A stretch of 64,000 bases of DNA. Origin: Streptomyces spinoverrucosus. GTDB lineage: Bacteria; Actinomycetota; Actinomycetes; Streptomycetales; Streptomycetaceae. Position numbers and translations under genes: made by a program. The notes below the pieces were generated by a model. The model saw only the letters and a list, made by a program, of their open reading frames with translations, was not told where the DNA came from and searched no databases. The stretch lies in the NCBI RefSeq assembly GCF_006539505.1, contig NZ_BJND01000007.1:1-64000 (forward strand), written 5' to 3'. Each line of letters opens with the position of its first letter. The first letter of the stretch is position 1. This document shows positions 16,324 through 24,760 of this stretch, one piece after another.

Positions 16324-16476
16324 GCGCCTGTGCACGACGCCCATGCACCCGGGCACGGGGCTGTACGTCCGTACGGACCGTGTATTACCGTCCGCGGCAC
16401 GCTCCGCCGGTGGCGGACCGCCCAGGTGACCGCTTCGATGCAGCGTCGCATCGTCCTTGAGGGGGGCACCGTGCTC

Positions 16477-18288
16477 ATGGCCGACCCCAAAGACTTCACT
16501 CGCCTGTCCCACCGGGCCCGGGAGGACTTCCTCACCGGCCGTGACCCGGTGGGACGGGTGCGCGCCGAGGTGCTGGCCTCCTGGCGCCGTTCCGTGCTGA
16601 TCGGCGCGCCGCCCAACGCCACGGCACTGCCCTACACGGACGGCGTCGACCTCGACGGCGCGCTGTACGCGGCGGCACGACCGGTGCTGACCAGGCTGGC
16701 CGATCGGTTGCGCGGCACCCGCGCGGCGGTACTCCTCGCCGACCGTGACGGGCGGGTCCTCCAGCGCTACGTCGACGACGGACGGGTGCGAGCCATGATG
16801 GACACCACCAACTCGGCGCCCGGCTTCTGTCTCCGGGAGGAGTTCTGCGGGACCAACGGCCTCGGCACCGTGCTGGAGGAGGGCCGTTCGTTCTCGGTCG
16901 TCGGGGCCGAGCACTTCGCCGAGCAGTTCATGTGCTACGCCTGCTTCGGAGCGCCCGTCCGCCACCCCGTCACCGGTCGGCTGCAGGGAGTGGTGACCTT
17001 CCTGTGCCCGGCGGAGGACGCCAGCCCGCTGATGCCGGCGTTCGTGGAGGAGACCTGTCAGGCCGTCCAGGAGCGCATTCTGGCGACCGCCTCTGCGAGA
17101 GAACGGCGGCTGCTGGACGCCTTCGCCTCGGCCGGCCGCAGGACCAGCCGCGCGTTGCTGGCCGTCAACGAGCACACGGTCATCTCCACGCCCGCGGCGG
17201 CTCGGCTGGTGGAGGGGATCAGCCACGGGGCGCTGTGGGAGCTGGCGGCGCGGGCCATCGCCGAGCGGGGAGCGGCGGAGGAAACCTGGCTGACCGAGTC
17301 CGGCCGGGTGCTGGATCTGCGGGCCCGCCCCGTGGCCGACGGCGACCAGGTCGCCGGGGCGCTGGTGGAACTGGCGGCGCCACGCTCGCAGCGACGGAGA
17401 CAGCCCGGTGATCCGGGACCTGCCACGGCGAGTGCCGAGCAGCGGCTGCTGCGTCGGCTGGGCGGCACGAGCGCCCCTTGGCGGCACGCGATGGCCCGTG
17501 CCGCGCGTGTGCCGGCGGACGACCAACCGGTGGTGATCTCCGGAGAGGCGGGGACCGGGAAGAGCGAACTGGCCCGTGCGCTCCACGAGTTGACACAGCC
17601 GGACGGGAAGCTGCACATCCTCAATGCGGCACTCGCCGCAGTGGACGGCCCCGACGCCTGGCTGCGGCGCGTCCAGGAGCTGCTGGAGCGGCCCGGGCCG
17701 GGCACCCTGGTCCTGACCCATCTTGAGGTGCTCCCCGCCGAGGTCGCTCTGCCGCTGGCCGCCCTGCTCGACGCACACGACGCTCCGGAGCCGCTCCGGC
17801 TCATCGGCACGACGACGTCGCCTTCCCGCGCCCAGCCGGTGCTCGGGCCACACATCGAGAGGCTGGCGGTCCACCGCATCGAGCTGCCGGCGTTGCACGA
17901 ACGGCGCCCGGACATCCCCGACCTGGTCGGGCGGCTGGTGCGCCGGTACGGCGGCGAGCCGCTGCGCTGCCGTCCGGAGGTCGTGCAGGCCTTGGCCAGG
18001 GCCCCCTGGCCCGGCAACATCCGACAGCTCGAGCTCGTGATCCGCTCGGCCGTCGCCCAGCGGCGCACGGGCGACATCACACTGGCGGACTTGCCGTCCG
18101 ACCTGCTGCACCCCTCCCGGCGGCCGCTGCCGTACCTGGCGGATGTGGAACTGCGCGCCATCGTCAGCGCCCTGCGGCGGGCCGACGGGAACAAGAAGCT
18201 CGCCGCCCGCGACCTGGGGATCTCCCGGTCGACGCTCTATCGCAAGCTGCGGTCCTACCATCTGGATCTCGAGAGGGTGGCCTACTGA
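16477..18288 (+). CDS. AcoR-like Fis-family regulator, no sigma-54 motif
   Basis: A 603-residue regulator with the AcoR layout: an N-terminal GAF-type sensor (about 75-210, with NSAPGFCLREEFCGTNGLGT), a central AAA-like domain (about 325-530, Walker A GEAGTGKS) and a C-terminal Fis helix-turn-helix (KKLAARDLGISRSTLYRKL). The sigma-54-contacting GAFTGA motif is missing and the Walker B stretch reads LVLTHLEV without the usual Asp, so it should act with sigma-70 promoters, as expected in actinomycetes. The ATG at 16477 follows GAGGGGGG by 10 bases; GTG 16471 is an alternative. It is divergent from the flavoprotein operon, its likely target. Confidence 0.88.
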   Translation: MADPKDFTRLSHRAREDFLTGRDPVGRVRAEVLASWRRSVLIGAPPNATALPYTDGVDLDGALYAAARPVLTRLADRLRGTRAAVLLADRDGRVLQRYVDDGRVRAMMDTTNSAPGFCLREEFCGTNGLGTVLEEGRSFSVVGAEHFAEQFMCYACFGAPVRHPVTGRLQGVVTFLCPAEDASPLMPAFVEETCQAVQERILATASARERRLLDAFASAGRRTSRALLAVNEHTVISTPAAARLVEGISHGALWELAARAIAERGAAEETWLTESGRVLDLRARPVADGDQVAGALVELAAPRSQRRRQPGDPGPATASAEQRLLRRLGGTSAPWRHAMARAARVPADDQPVVISGEAGTGKSELARALHELTQPDGKLHILNAALAAVDGPDAWLRRVQELLERPGPGTLVLTHLEVLPAEVALPLAALLDAHDAPEPLRLIGTTTSPSRAQPVLGPHIERLAVHRIELPALHERRPDIPDLVGRLVRRYGGEPLRCRPEVVQALARAPWPGNIRQLELVIRSAVAQRRTGDITLADLPSDLLHPSRRPLPYLADVELRAIVSALRRADGNKKLAARDLGISRSTLYRKLRSYHLDLERVAY

Positions 18289-18340
18289 CCTGGACTTTCC
18301 CTCTGGAGCTCGGCGCGGCGCCAGCATCCCGACACCGGAA

Positions 18341-18354
18341 GTTCAACTTTAAAC
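18341..18354. promoter_or_regulatory. GTTNA-N4-TNAAC inverted repeat, copy 4
   Basis: The 14-mer GTTCAACTTTAAAC, 103 bases upstream of the araC-type gene. It overlaps a perfect 11-bp palindrome, AAGTTCAACTT, at 18339-18349. It shares the 5-4-5 layout of copies 1-3. Confidence 0.55.
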
Positions 18355-18456
18355 GTCCACGGTGTTCCGCATCGGGATCGGCCAGCCTATGCTCGTGGCC
18401 AGCGCCTGTTGGCCTGTTCGCTGACGTACGACGTACTCGGCAGGGAGTCGGAGCCG

Positions 18457-19338
18457 ATGCAAGAGTTGGGCGTCCAGGACACCCTCGGGATCCTCAGCCA
18501 GCCGTGGGTGCGTCCGGCGCGGACAAGCGCCGGGCTCGGTTGGCAGGGCTTGTACCTGTCCACCCAGGCCGAGCGGCCGTACCGGAACGCGTTCGACGGG
18601 GCACGGAGCCACTTGCTGATCCTGCACCTGGACGGCCCGGTCACGGTCCGCCGCGGACGGCGGGGACTGACGGACACCCGTCGGGTGCCGCCGGGCGGGC
18701 TGTTCCTGCACCCGGCCGATACCGCGCTGGACGTGGAGCTTTCCGACCGCCTGCACACCGTGCACGTCTACCTGTCGGAAGAGTCCCTGCAGCAGGCACT
18801 CGGCGAGTCGGACCGGACGGTACGGCTGACCGAGGAGTTCGGCGTCACCGATCCGCTGCTCGAACAGACGGTTCTGGCCCTGGACTCCGTGGTGCGCGAC
18901 CGGCAGCCCGGCAGCCGCACATACGCCGACCAGCTCGCCCTCACCATCGCCGCCCAGCTGGCCTGGCGGCACAGCGACCGCCACCGCGCTCCGGCCGCCA
19001 CGGCCCGGCCCGCGGGCCTCACCGACCGGCAGTTCACCGTGGTGCGGGAGCTGATGGATGCCCGGCTGTCGGATCCGCTGCCGCTGGAGGAGCTGGCCGC
19101 CGCGGTGGGGCTGAGCGTGAGCCAGTTCGCCCGTGCGTTCAAGGCGCGTACCGGGCAGCCGCCACACCGTTACCTGATGCGGCTGCGGGTCGAGCAGGCC
19201 GCGCGGCTGCTGCGCACGAGCACGCTGCCCATCGCCCAGATCGCGGCCGGCTGCGGTTTCTCGCACCAGGAGCACCTCACGCGGGTACTGCGTGCCCAGC
19301 TGGGCAGCACCCCCGCCGAACTGCGCCAGCGCGGGTAG
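18457..19338 (+). CDS. AraC-family transcriptional activator
   Basis: A 293-residue AraC-type regulator. An N-terminal cupin-like sensing domain (about 25-170, with PYRNAFDGARSHLLILHLDGP and RVPPGGLFLHPADTALDVEL) precedes a linker and a double helix-turn-helix (about 195-290: PLPLEELAAAVGLSVSQFARAFKARTG, then TLPIAQIAAGCGFSHQEHLTRVLRAQLG). The ATG at 18457 has GGGAG 9 bases upstream; an ATG at 18409 lacks a good site. It lies just upstream of the fusion gene. AraC proteins bind direct repeats about two turns apart, which matches the four TCGTGCAG repeat sites, making it the best candidate for the pathway activator. Confidence 0.92.
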   Translation: MQELGVQDTLGILSQPWVRPARTSAGLGWQGLYLSTQAERPYRNAFDGARSHLLILHLDGPVTVRRGRRGLTDTRRVPPGGLFLHPADTALDVELSDRLHTVHVYLSEESLQQALGESDRTVRLTEEFGVTDPLLEQTVLALDSVVRDRQPGSRTYADQLALTIAAQLAWRHSDRHRAPAATARPAGLTDRQFTVVRELMDARLSDPLPLEELAAAVGLSVSQFARAFKARTGQPPHRYLMRLRVEQAARLLRTSTLPIAQIAAGCGFSHQEHLTRVLRAQLGSTPAELRQRG

Positions 19339-19446
19339 GGCCTGTCGCTTGGATCACGCCGGCGTCGCGGGCCCTGGCACGCTCGGGTGGGCTCAAAGAC
19401 GCAGTCGCTCTCAGTGAGCCTTTTCCAACCTCCCATGAGGGTGGTC

Positions 19447-19487
19447 GCGCGTTTCGTGCAGCGGCAGGGCGGGATCGTGCAGGAGAT
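19447..19487 (+). promoter_or_regulatory. AraC-type direct-repeat site, copy C
   Basis: TTTCGTGCAG, 12 bases, then ATCGTGCAGGA on the plus strand, ending about 84 bases before the fusion gene start (19571). Its spacer is one base shorter than in the other three copies. Confidence 0.78.
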
Positions 19488-19570
19488 CCGGCCACCGCGC
19501 GGTCCATACTTCCTCAGCAGCGATCCCGAACAGGCCGGGCATCGCCATGCCGCGCAGTACGGAGAGCCGC

Positions 19571-21514
19571 ATGCGGGAATTCCTCTACTCCAGTCCCACC
19601 GCACGCATTGTGTTCGGCGCGGGGACCTTGAGAAACCTCCGGCAGGAGGTTGAGCACCTGGGCCGCGCCCGGGCGTTGGTCCTGGCCACTCCTGGTCAGG
19701 CCGCCCTCGCCGAGGAGGCCCGCGAAATCCTGGGTCCCCTGGCAGCGGGTTCGTTCACCGGTGCCGCGATGCACACCCCGGTCGACGTCACCGACAGCGC
19801 CCGCAGGGTCGTCGACGAGGTGGGCGCGGACTGCCTCGTCGCGGTCGGCGGAGGTTCGACCACGGGCCTGGCCAAGGCCCTGGCGGTGCGCACCGGGCTG
19901 CCACAGATCATCGTCCCCACCACCTACGCCGGTTCCGAGGTCACCCCTGTCCTGGGGGAGACCGAGAACGGCGTCAAGACCACCCGCTCCGCTCCGGAGA
20001 TTCTGCCGGAGACGGTCGTGTACGACGTCGACCTCACCCTCGGGCTTCCGGCACCCCAGTCGGTGACCAGCGGCATCAACGCCATGGCGCACGCCGTGGA
20101 GGCGTTGTACGCGCCACAGGCCAACCCCGTCACCGACGAGCTGGCGCTCCGGGCGATCTCACTGCTGAGCGGCGCCCTGCCGCGGATCGTCGCCGATCCC
20201 GCAGACCGCGCCGCCCGCGCCGACGCCCTGCAGGCCGCCTGGCTGGCGGGTACCTGCCTGGGCACGGTCGGCATGGGACTGCACCACAAGCTGTGTCACA
20301 CCCTCGGCGGCTCCTTCGACCTGCCGCACGCGCAGACACATACGGTCGTCCTCCCCCACGCCATGGCCTACAACGCGGCCGGCGCCACCGAGGCGATGCG
20401 CCGGATCGCGGGTGCGCTGGCCGGGCCCCGTGCCGGGGTGCTGCCGGACGCGCCCACCGCCGTGCACGACCTGATCGCGGGCCTGGGCGGCCCGCTGTCC
20501 CTGCGTGAACTGGGCCTGGGTGAGGACGACCTGCCGCGCGCCGTGGAGCTCGCCACCGCCAAGCCCTACCCCAACCCACGCCCGGTGACCCCCGAGGGAA
20601 TCACCGCCCTGCTGAACGACGCCTGGTCGGGCGACCGCCCGCAGGCCGCCGACCCGCTCGCCGAACAACTGCACACGCTGCTCGGCCAGGTCACCGCCAG
20701 CTTCGACCGTGCGCCCTCCCCCAGGGCCCGGCAACTGCTCACCGACCTGGTACGTCGCCTGCACGGCTTCGCCGCAGACAATGACCTGACCCAGGACGAA
20801 TGGCAGTACGCCATCGACTTCCTCACCCGCACCGGCCAGATGTGCAGCCCCACCCGGCAGGAGTTCGTGCTGCTCTCCGACACGCTCGGCGTCTCCAGTG
20901 CGGTCGACGCGTGCACCAACTCCCGTACGGCGGGAGCGACGCCCTCGGCGGTGCTCGGCCCGTTCTACACCGAGGGGCCGCCGCCGCGCGAGCACGGCGC
21001 GGACATCGCCGACGGCCTGCCGGGAGCACCGCTGTACGCGGATGTGCGAGTCACCGACAGCGAGGGCACACCGCTGGCCGGTGCCGTGGTCGACGTGTGG
21101 CAGACCAACGCCGACGGCTTCTACGACGTGCAACTGCCCGACCTGGACGGCCCGGTGCTGCGCGCCCGCTTCCTCACCGACGACGACGGCCGGCTCACCT
21201 TCTGGTCGCTCGTGCCGGTGGCGTACCCCATCCCGGACGACGGCCCCGTGGGGCAGATGCTCACGAGCACCGGCCGCCATCCCTACCGCGCCCCGCACAT
21301 CCACTTCGTGATCAGCAGCCCCGGCCACAGGAGACTGGTCACCCAGCTGTTCGTCGCGGGCGGTGACCACATCGACGGTGACACGGTCTTCGGCGTCAAG
21401 GACGCCTTGATCGTCGAATTCCCCGAACACAAGGGGCCCACCCCTGACGGCCGCGTCGTCGACGGGCCCTGGCACCGGCTGGACTACACCTTCCGCCTGG
21501 CCTCCGCGCGGTAA
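19571..21514 (+). CDS. Maleylacetate reductase/hydroxyquinol 1,2-dioxygenase fusion
   Basis: A 647-residue bifunctional enzyme. Residues 1-355 are an iron-alcohol-dehydrogenase-type maleylacetate reductase (AVGGGSTTGLAKALA, PTTYAGSEVTPVLG, GLHHKLCHTLGG with metal-type His). Residues about 360-647 are a catechol/hydroxyquinol intradiol dioxygenase with the non-heme Fe(III) ligand set Tyr466, Tyr572, His576 and His578 (GPFYTEG, HPYRAPHIHF). The second half would open hydroxyquinol to maleylacetate and the first would reduce maleylacetate to 3-oxoadipate, two consecutive steps. No stop or frameshift is seen at the junction, so the fusion appears genuine. The ATG at 19571 follows GGAG. A direct-repeat activator site lies upstream and a strong terminator downstream. 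Confidence 0.93.
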   Translation: MREFLYSSPTARIVFGAGTLRNLRQEVEHLGRARALVLATPGQAALAEEAREILGPLAAGSFTGAAMHTPVDVTDSARRVVDEVGADCLVAVGGGSTTGLAKALAVRTGLPQIIVPTTYAGSEVTPVLGETENGVKTTRSAPEILPETVVYDVDLTLGLPAPQSVTSGINAMAHAVEALYAPQANPVTDELALRAISLLSGALPRIVADPADRAARADALQAAWLAGTCLGTVGMGLHHKLCHTLGGSFDLPHAQTHTVVLPHAMAYNAAGATEAMRRIAGALAGPRAGVLPDAPTAVHDLIAGLGGPLSLRELGLGEDDLPRAVELATAKPYPNPRPVTPEGITALLNDAWSGDRPQAADPLAEQLHTLLGQVTASFDRAPSPRARQLLTDLVRRLHGFAADNDLTQDEWQYAIDFLTRTGQMCSPTRQEFVLLSDTLGVSSAVDACTNSRTAGATPSAVLGPFYTEGPPPREHGADIADGLPGAPLYADVRVTDSEGTPLAGAVVDVWQTNADGFYDVQLPDLDGPVLRARFLTDDDGRLTFWSLVPVAYPIPDDGPVGQMLTSTGRHPYRAPHIHFVISSPGHRRLVTQLFVAGGDHIDGDTVFGVKDALIVEFPEHKGPTPDGRVVDGPWHRLDYTFRLASAR

Positions 21515-21522
21515 GTTTCCCC

Positions 21523-21568
21523 AAAAGCCCGGTGGCGGCAAGGGTTTCCTTGCCGCCACCGGGCTTTT
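21523..21568. terminator. Bidirectional terminator, perfect 21-bp stem
   Basis: A perfect 21-bp stem (21523-21543 with 21548-21568) and a GTTT loop. The stem starts AAAAGCCCGG and ends in TTTT, so it works in both directions between the convergent fusion gene and the moxR-type gene. Confidence 0.95.
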
Positions 21569-21590
21569 GACATACCGTGCCCGACAACCG

Positions 21591-22451
21591 TCAACCCAGG
21601 GACAACGCCTCGACGGCCCGCTCCTGATCGGCGACGTTCTTGAGGACGACGCCCAGAGTCCCCCTGACCGTCTCGCTGTCAAGCTCGTCTCGATCGAGGG
21701 CGACCAGGGTTCGCGCCCAGTCGATGGTCTCGGCGATCGACGGCGCCTTGCGCAGTTCGAGGCCGCGCAGTGCTGTCACGGTGCGCACGACTTGTTCCGC
21801 CAGCCGCTCGGCGGCCTGCGGCACACGAGCGAGCACGATCTCCCGCTCCCGTTGCGGCGTCGGGTAGTCCATGTGCAGGTAGAGGCATCGACGCTTGAGC
21901 GCCTCGGAGAGCTCACGGCTGGCGTTGGAGGTGAGCACGACGAACGGGCGCCGCACGGCGGTGATCGTCCCCAACTCCGGGATGCTCACCTGGAAATCCG
22001 ACAACACCTCGAGCAGCAGACCCTCCATCTCGAGGTCCGCCTTGTCCACCTCGTCGATGAGGAGCACGGTGGGCTCGGCACGGCGTATGGCCGCGAGCAA
22101 CGGCCGGTCGAGCAGGAAGTCCTCGCCGAACACGTCGTCGTGGACCTGGTCCCAGGCGGAGTCGTCGCGCGACGCCTGGATGCGCAGCAACTGCTTCTTG
22201 TAGTTCCACTCGTAGAGCGCGCGTGCCTCGTCGAGCCCTTCGTAGCACTGTAGGCGCACCAGTTCGGCGCCGGTGGCCACCGCCACCGCCTTGGCCAACT
22301 CGGTCTTCCCCACCCCGGCCGGCCCCTCGACCAGCAGTGGTTTCTCCAGCCGGTCGGCGAGGAAGGCGGTGGTTGCGATGGACTCGCCGGCGAGATAGCC
22401 GGTCGCCGCGAGCCGTTCGCGTACGTCGTCAACGGTCGAGAACGCTGCCAT
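21591..22451 (-). CDS. MoxR-family AAA ATPase
   Basis: A 286-residue AAA+ ATPase of the MoxR group. Walker A is GPAGVGKT at residues 43-50, Walker B is VLLIDEVDKAD near residue 125, sensor 1 is VLTSNASRELSEALKRRCLYLHMDYPTP with the arginine finger region, and the lid domain follows. MoxR ATPases act as chaperones that insert cofactors or activate enzymes together with a VWA partner. Such a partner is encoded directly upstream (22535-23884), as in coxD/coxE of CO dehydrogenase maturation. The start is the ATG at 22451; AGGACA upstream is weak. A role in maturing one of the neighbouring metal enzymes is inference. Confidence 0.9.
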   Translation of the reverse strand: MAAFSTVDDVRERLAATGYLAGESIATTAFLADRLEKPLLVEGPAGVGKTELAKAVAVATGAELVRLQCYEGLDEARALYEWNYKKQLLRIQASRDDSAWDQVHDDVFGEDFLLDRPLLAAIRRAEPTVLLIDEVDKADLEMEGLLLEVLSDFQVSIPELGTITAVRRPFVVLTSNASRELSEALKRRCLYLHMDYPTPQREREIVLARVPQAAERLAEQVVRTVTALRGLELRKAPSIAETIDWARTLVALDRDELDSETVRGTLGVVLKNVADQERAVEALSLG

Positions 22452-22534
22452 GAATGATGTCCTGTTCGTGCGGTGTGCATGGGTTGGTTCACTGCGCAGG
22501 CGGAGTCGGTGACGGCAGAGCCTGACAGCGTGTT

Positions 22535-23884
22535 TCAGGTGGCGATGTGGGTGACGGCGTCGCCGAGTTGGCGCAGCGTCGACACCTCGAAGACCCGGGT
22601 GGCGTGCGCGGCGTACAGGGACAGGCTGGAATCCCCGGTGTCCCATTGGTGGCGCGGCTCGGGGTTGAACCAGTAGAGCCGACGGCTGAGCCGGTGCAGC
22701 TCCTTGGTCTCCGCGAGGGCGGGCAGCCGGTCATGGGTGCGGGCATCGCCGATCACCAGCACGGTGGTCTTCCCGGTGACCGCGTCCGGCCAGCGCCGCA
22801 GATGCTCCGCGAACGCGCGGCCGTAGTCGCTGCGGCCGTCGCCGGCGACCAGACCGCGCCGCCCCAGCAGGTGATGGACGTCGACGACGCCCGGCGCGGC
22901 CTGAAGGAAGTCGGTGACCTCGACGATTCCGTCGATGAAGACCCATGACCGGACGCGGCGGAACTCCTCGTGCAGTGCGTGTAGCAGCGACAGGGTGAAG
23001 GGGGCGAACTGCGCCACGGATCCGGACACGTCGCACAGCACCACGAGGTCGGGTTTGGACGGATGGCGCCGCCGCATCCGCGGCGTGTGCGGAACACCGC
23101 CGGAACTCATGCTGTCGCGGATGGTGCGCCGCATGTCGAGGCGCCCGCGTCCGCGGCGCCGCCGTCCCAGCCGCGTGGCGATGTGGCGGGCGAGCGGCCG
23201 TACGGCGCTGCGCAGCGCGGCCAGCTCGTGCGGCGCCGCGTGCATGACGGGCAGATCCTGCAGTTCCTGGGCGTGAGGCCGGGGCGCGGCGTCATGACCT
23301 CCCGTGTCGTGCAGACGTTCGCGGACGAGCTGCTCCAGGATGCGCAGCACTTCTTCGAGTTGTGCGTGCGCCTGAGCGTTGCCGAGTTGCCGCTCCAGCT
23401 CTGTCCTGTCGGGGGATCCACGCATGAGCTCCTGGAGCACACGGCCGAGTTCCAACCGGCGCAGCACGCGCTGGAGGTGGTGACGCTCGCTGCCCGGCGT
23501 CGCCCCGTCGATGCCGGCCCAGTGCTCCACGGCGTCCTCGAGCGCGACGCCGACCGAGTCGTCGTCGCCCTGACGCAGGGCTTCGGTCAGTTGGTCCCGC
23601 AGGTCGGCCGCCTCCGGCCGCCGGCTGCCGTCGGTCCGCTCCGCGGCCGCCTCCTGCCGGCCGACGCGCGGCGCGGGGAAGAAGAGTTCGAAGAGCCGGT
23701 CGAAGGCATCGTCGTGGGCGTCGTCCTTGACCAGGGCCGCCCGGAGCGCCGCTCGCACAAGGTCCCGACGAGAGGCGTCCACCGCCGCCAGGGCGGTGAC
23801 GGCGTCGATGGTCTCTCCCGTCGACACGGAGACACCCGCAGCACGCAGGCCCCCGCAGAAAGCGACCGTAATTCCCGCCACCAT
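22535..23884 (-). CDS. VWA-domain protein, CoxE-like
   Basis: A protein of about 449 residues with a long helical, charged N-terminal half and a C-terminal von Willebrand A domain. The metal-ion-dependent adhesion motif DVSGS is at about residue 285, followed by FIDGIVEVTDF and TVLVIGDARTHD. This is the CoxE/MoxR-partner layout. The start is uncertain: neither ATG 23884 nor ATG 23932 has a ribosome binding site, and a leaderless message is possible. The family-like start MVAGITVAFCGGLRAAGV favours 23884. It is followed by the moxR-type gene and is divergent from the luciferase-like gene. Predicted cytoplasmic. Confidence 0.85.
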   Translation of the reverse strand: MVAGITVAFCGGLRAAGVSVSTGETIDAVTALAAVDASRRDLVRAALRAALVKDDAHDDAFDRLFELFFPAPRVGRQEAAAERTDGSRRPEAADLRDQLTEALRQGDDDSVGVALEDAVEHWAGIDGATPGSERHHLQRVLRRLELGRVLQELMRGSPDRTELERQLGNAQAHAQLEEVLRILEQLVRERLHDTGGHDAAPRPHAQELQDLPVMHAAPHELAALRSAVRPLARHIATRLGRRRRGRGRLDMRRTIRDSMSSGGVPHTPRMRRRHPSKPDLVVLCDVSGSVAQFAPFTLSLLHALHEEFRRVRSWVFIDGIVEVTDFLQAAPGVVDVHHLLGRRGLVAGDGRSDYGRAFAEHLRRWPDAVTGKTTVLVIGDARTHDRLPALAETKELHRLSRRLYWFNPEPRHQWDTGDSSLSLYAAHATRVFEVSTLRQLGDAVTHIAT

Positions 23885-23962
23885 GGACGGTGACTGTGAA
23901 GAGCTGTACGATTTCCGTTCGCTAAGCCTCATGGCAGGAATAGTAATTCACGGGAGTTATTC

Positions 23963-24727
23963 ATGACAGTGCCGAACACCCTCCTGGATCTGGGACTGAC
24001 ACTCCGCGCTGAGCACGACAGCGAGCGGTCGCGGCACACCGCGCGGCTCGCGGCCCGCCTCGGCTTCCGGTACCTGTGGCTGCCGCTCCCGGAAAACGCC
24101 CCCGTGCCGGACGTGGCCGCCCTGGCGGAGAGCGCGCGGCCGGCCCGGCTCGGACTCGTCGTCGGCGGCGACCCTCAGTCCCTGGTGCAGCGCGTCGCAG
24201 CACTGTGCGGCGGCGAGCTGCCCGGCGACCTGCTGCTCGAGATCCACGCACCGGCGGAGCTCCGGGACAGGCTGGTCGCCGCCGTGGGCGGGGCCGACCA
24301 GTGGCGCCGGCGGGCCTTCGTGCCCTGGTACGACGAGACGGCCGCGGGTCATGTGGTGCTCGCCGAACAGGCCGCGGGGCGGGAGGAGGCCCTGAAGGGG
24401 CTGGCCGACGCGTCCGAGCGGGGCGGTGGTCGGGACGGCGCACCGGTGCTCTCGATCGCCCTGACCGTGTCGATCGGCCGCACGATGAGCGAGGCCGAGG
24501 CGCGCGCCCAGCGCGACCCGGCACTCTCCGGTCCGCACCATCCGAAGATCGCCGGCCTCTTCGGCACGCTCGAACACGCCCAGGAGCAAGGGCTGGAGCT
24601 GGCCCGCGCGGGCGCCGGCGCCCTGCGGGCGACGCTTGCCGACGAGCAGGACGTCGCGGACCTGCTCGCCCAGCTCCGCGCAGTCGCGGTGGGGCCGACG
24701 CCCCTGCTCCACGCCCGCACCCGCTAG
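23963..24727 (+). CDS. Luciferase-like (LLM) flavin-dependent oxidoreductase
   Basis: A 254-residue protein resembling the bacterial luciferase-like monooxygenase family, whose members use FMN or F420. The pattern includes the opening LDLGLTLRAEHDSERSRHTARLAARLGFRYLWLPLP, a central SIALTVSIGRTMSEAEARAQRDP and a C-terminal GLELARAGAGALRATLADEQDVADLLAQLRAV. It is shorter than the usual 300-350 residues, and several barrel segments look abbreviated, so activity is uncertain. GGGAG precedes the ATG at 7 bases. It is divergent from the VWA gene and upstream of the dioxygenase operon but separated from it by 304 bases containing regulatory sites. Function unknown. Confidence 0.75.
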   Translation: MTVPNTLLDLGLTLRAEHDSERSRHTARLAARLGFRYLWLPLPENAPVPDVAALAESARPARLGLVVGGDPQSLVQRVAALCGGELPGDLLLEIHAPAELRDRLVAAVGGADQWRRRAFVPWYDETAAGHVVLAEQAAGREEALKGLADASERGGGRDGAPVLSIALTVSIGRTMSEAEARAQRDPALSGPHHPKIAGLFGTLEHAQEQGLELARAGAGALRATLADEQDVADLLAQLRAVAVGPTPLLHARTR

Positions 24728-24760
24728 CCTGCGGCGGCGCTGCCGGCACGTACGCAGCCA

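Noticed and set aside
14257..16476. A very long plus-strand open frame leading into the AcoR-like regulator
   Set aside because: The first 740 codons are antisense to the flavoprotein and NTF2-like genes, lack homology features and have poor composition. The regulator starts at 16477.
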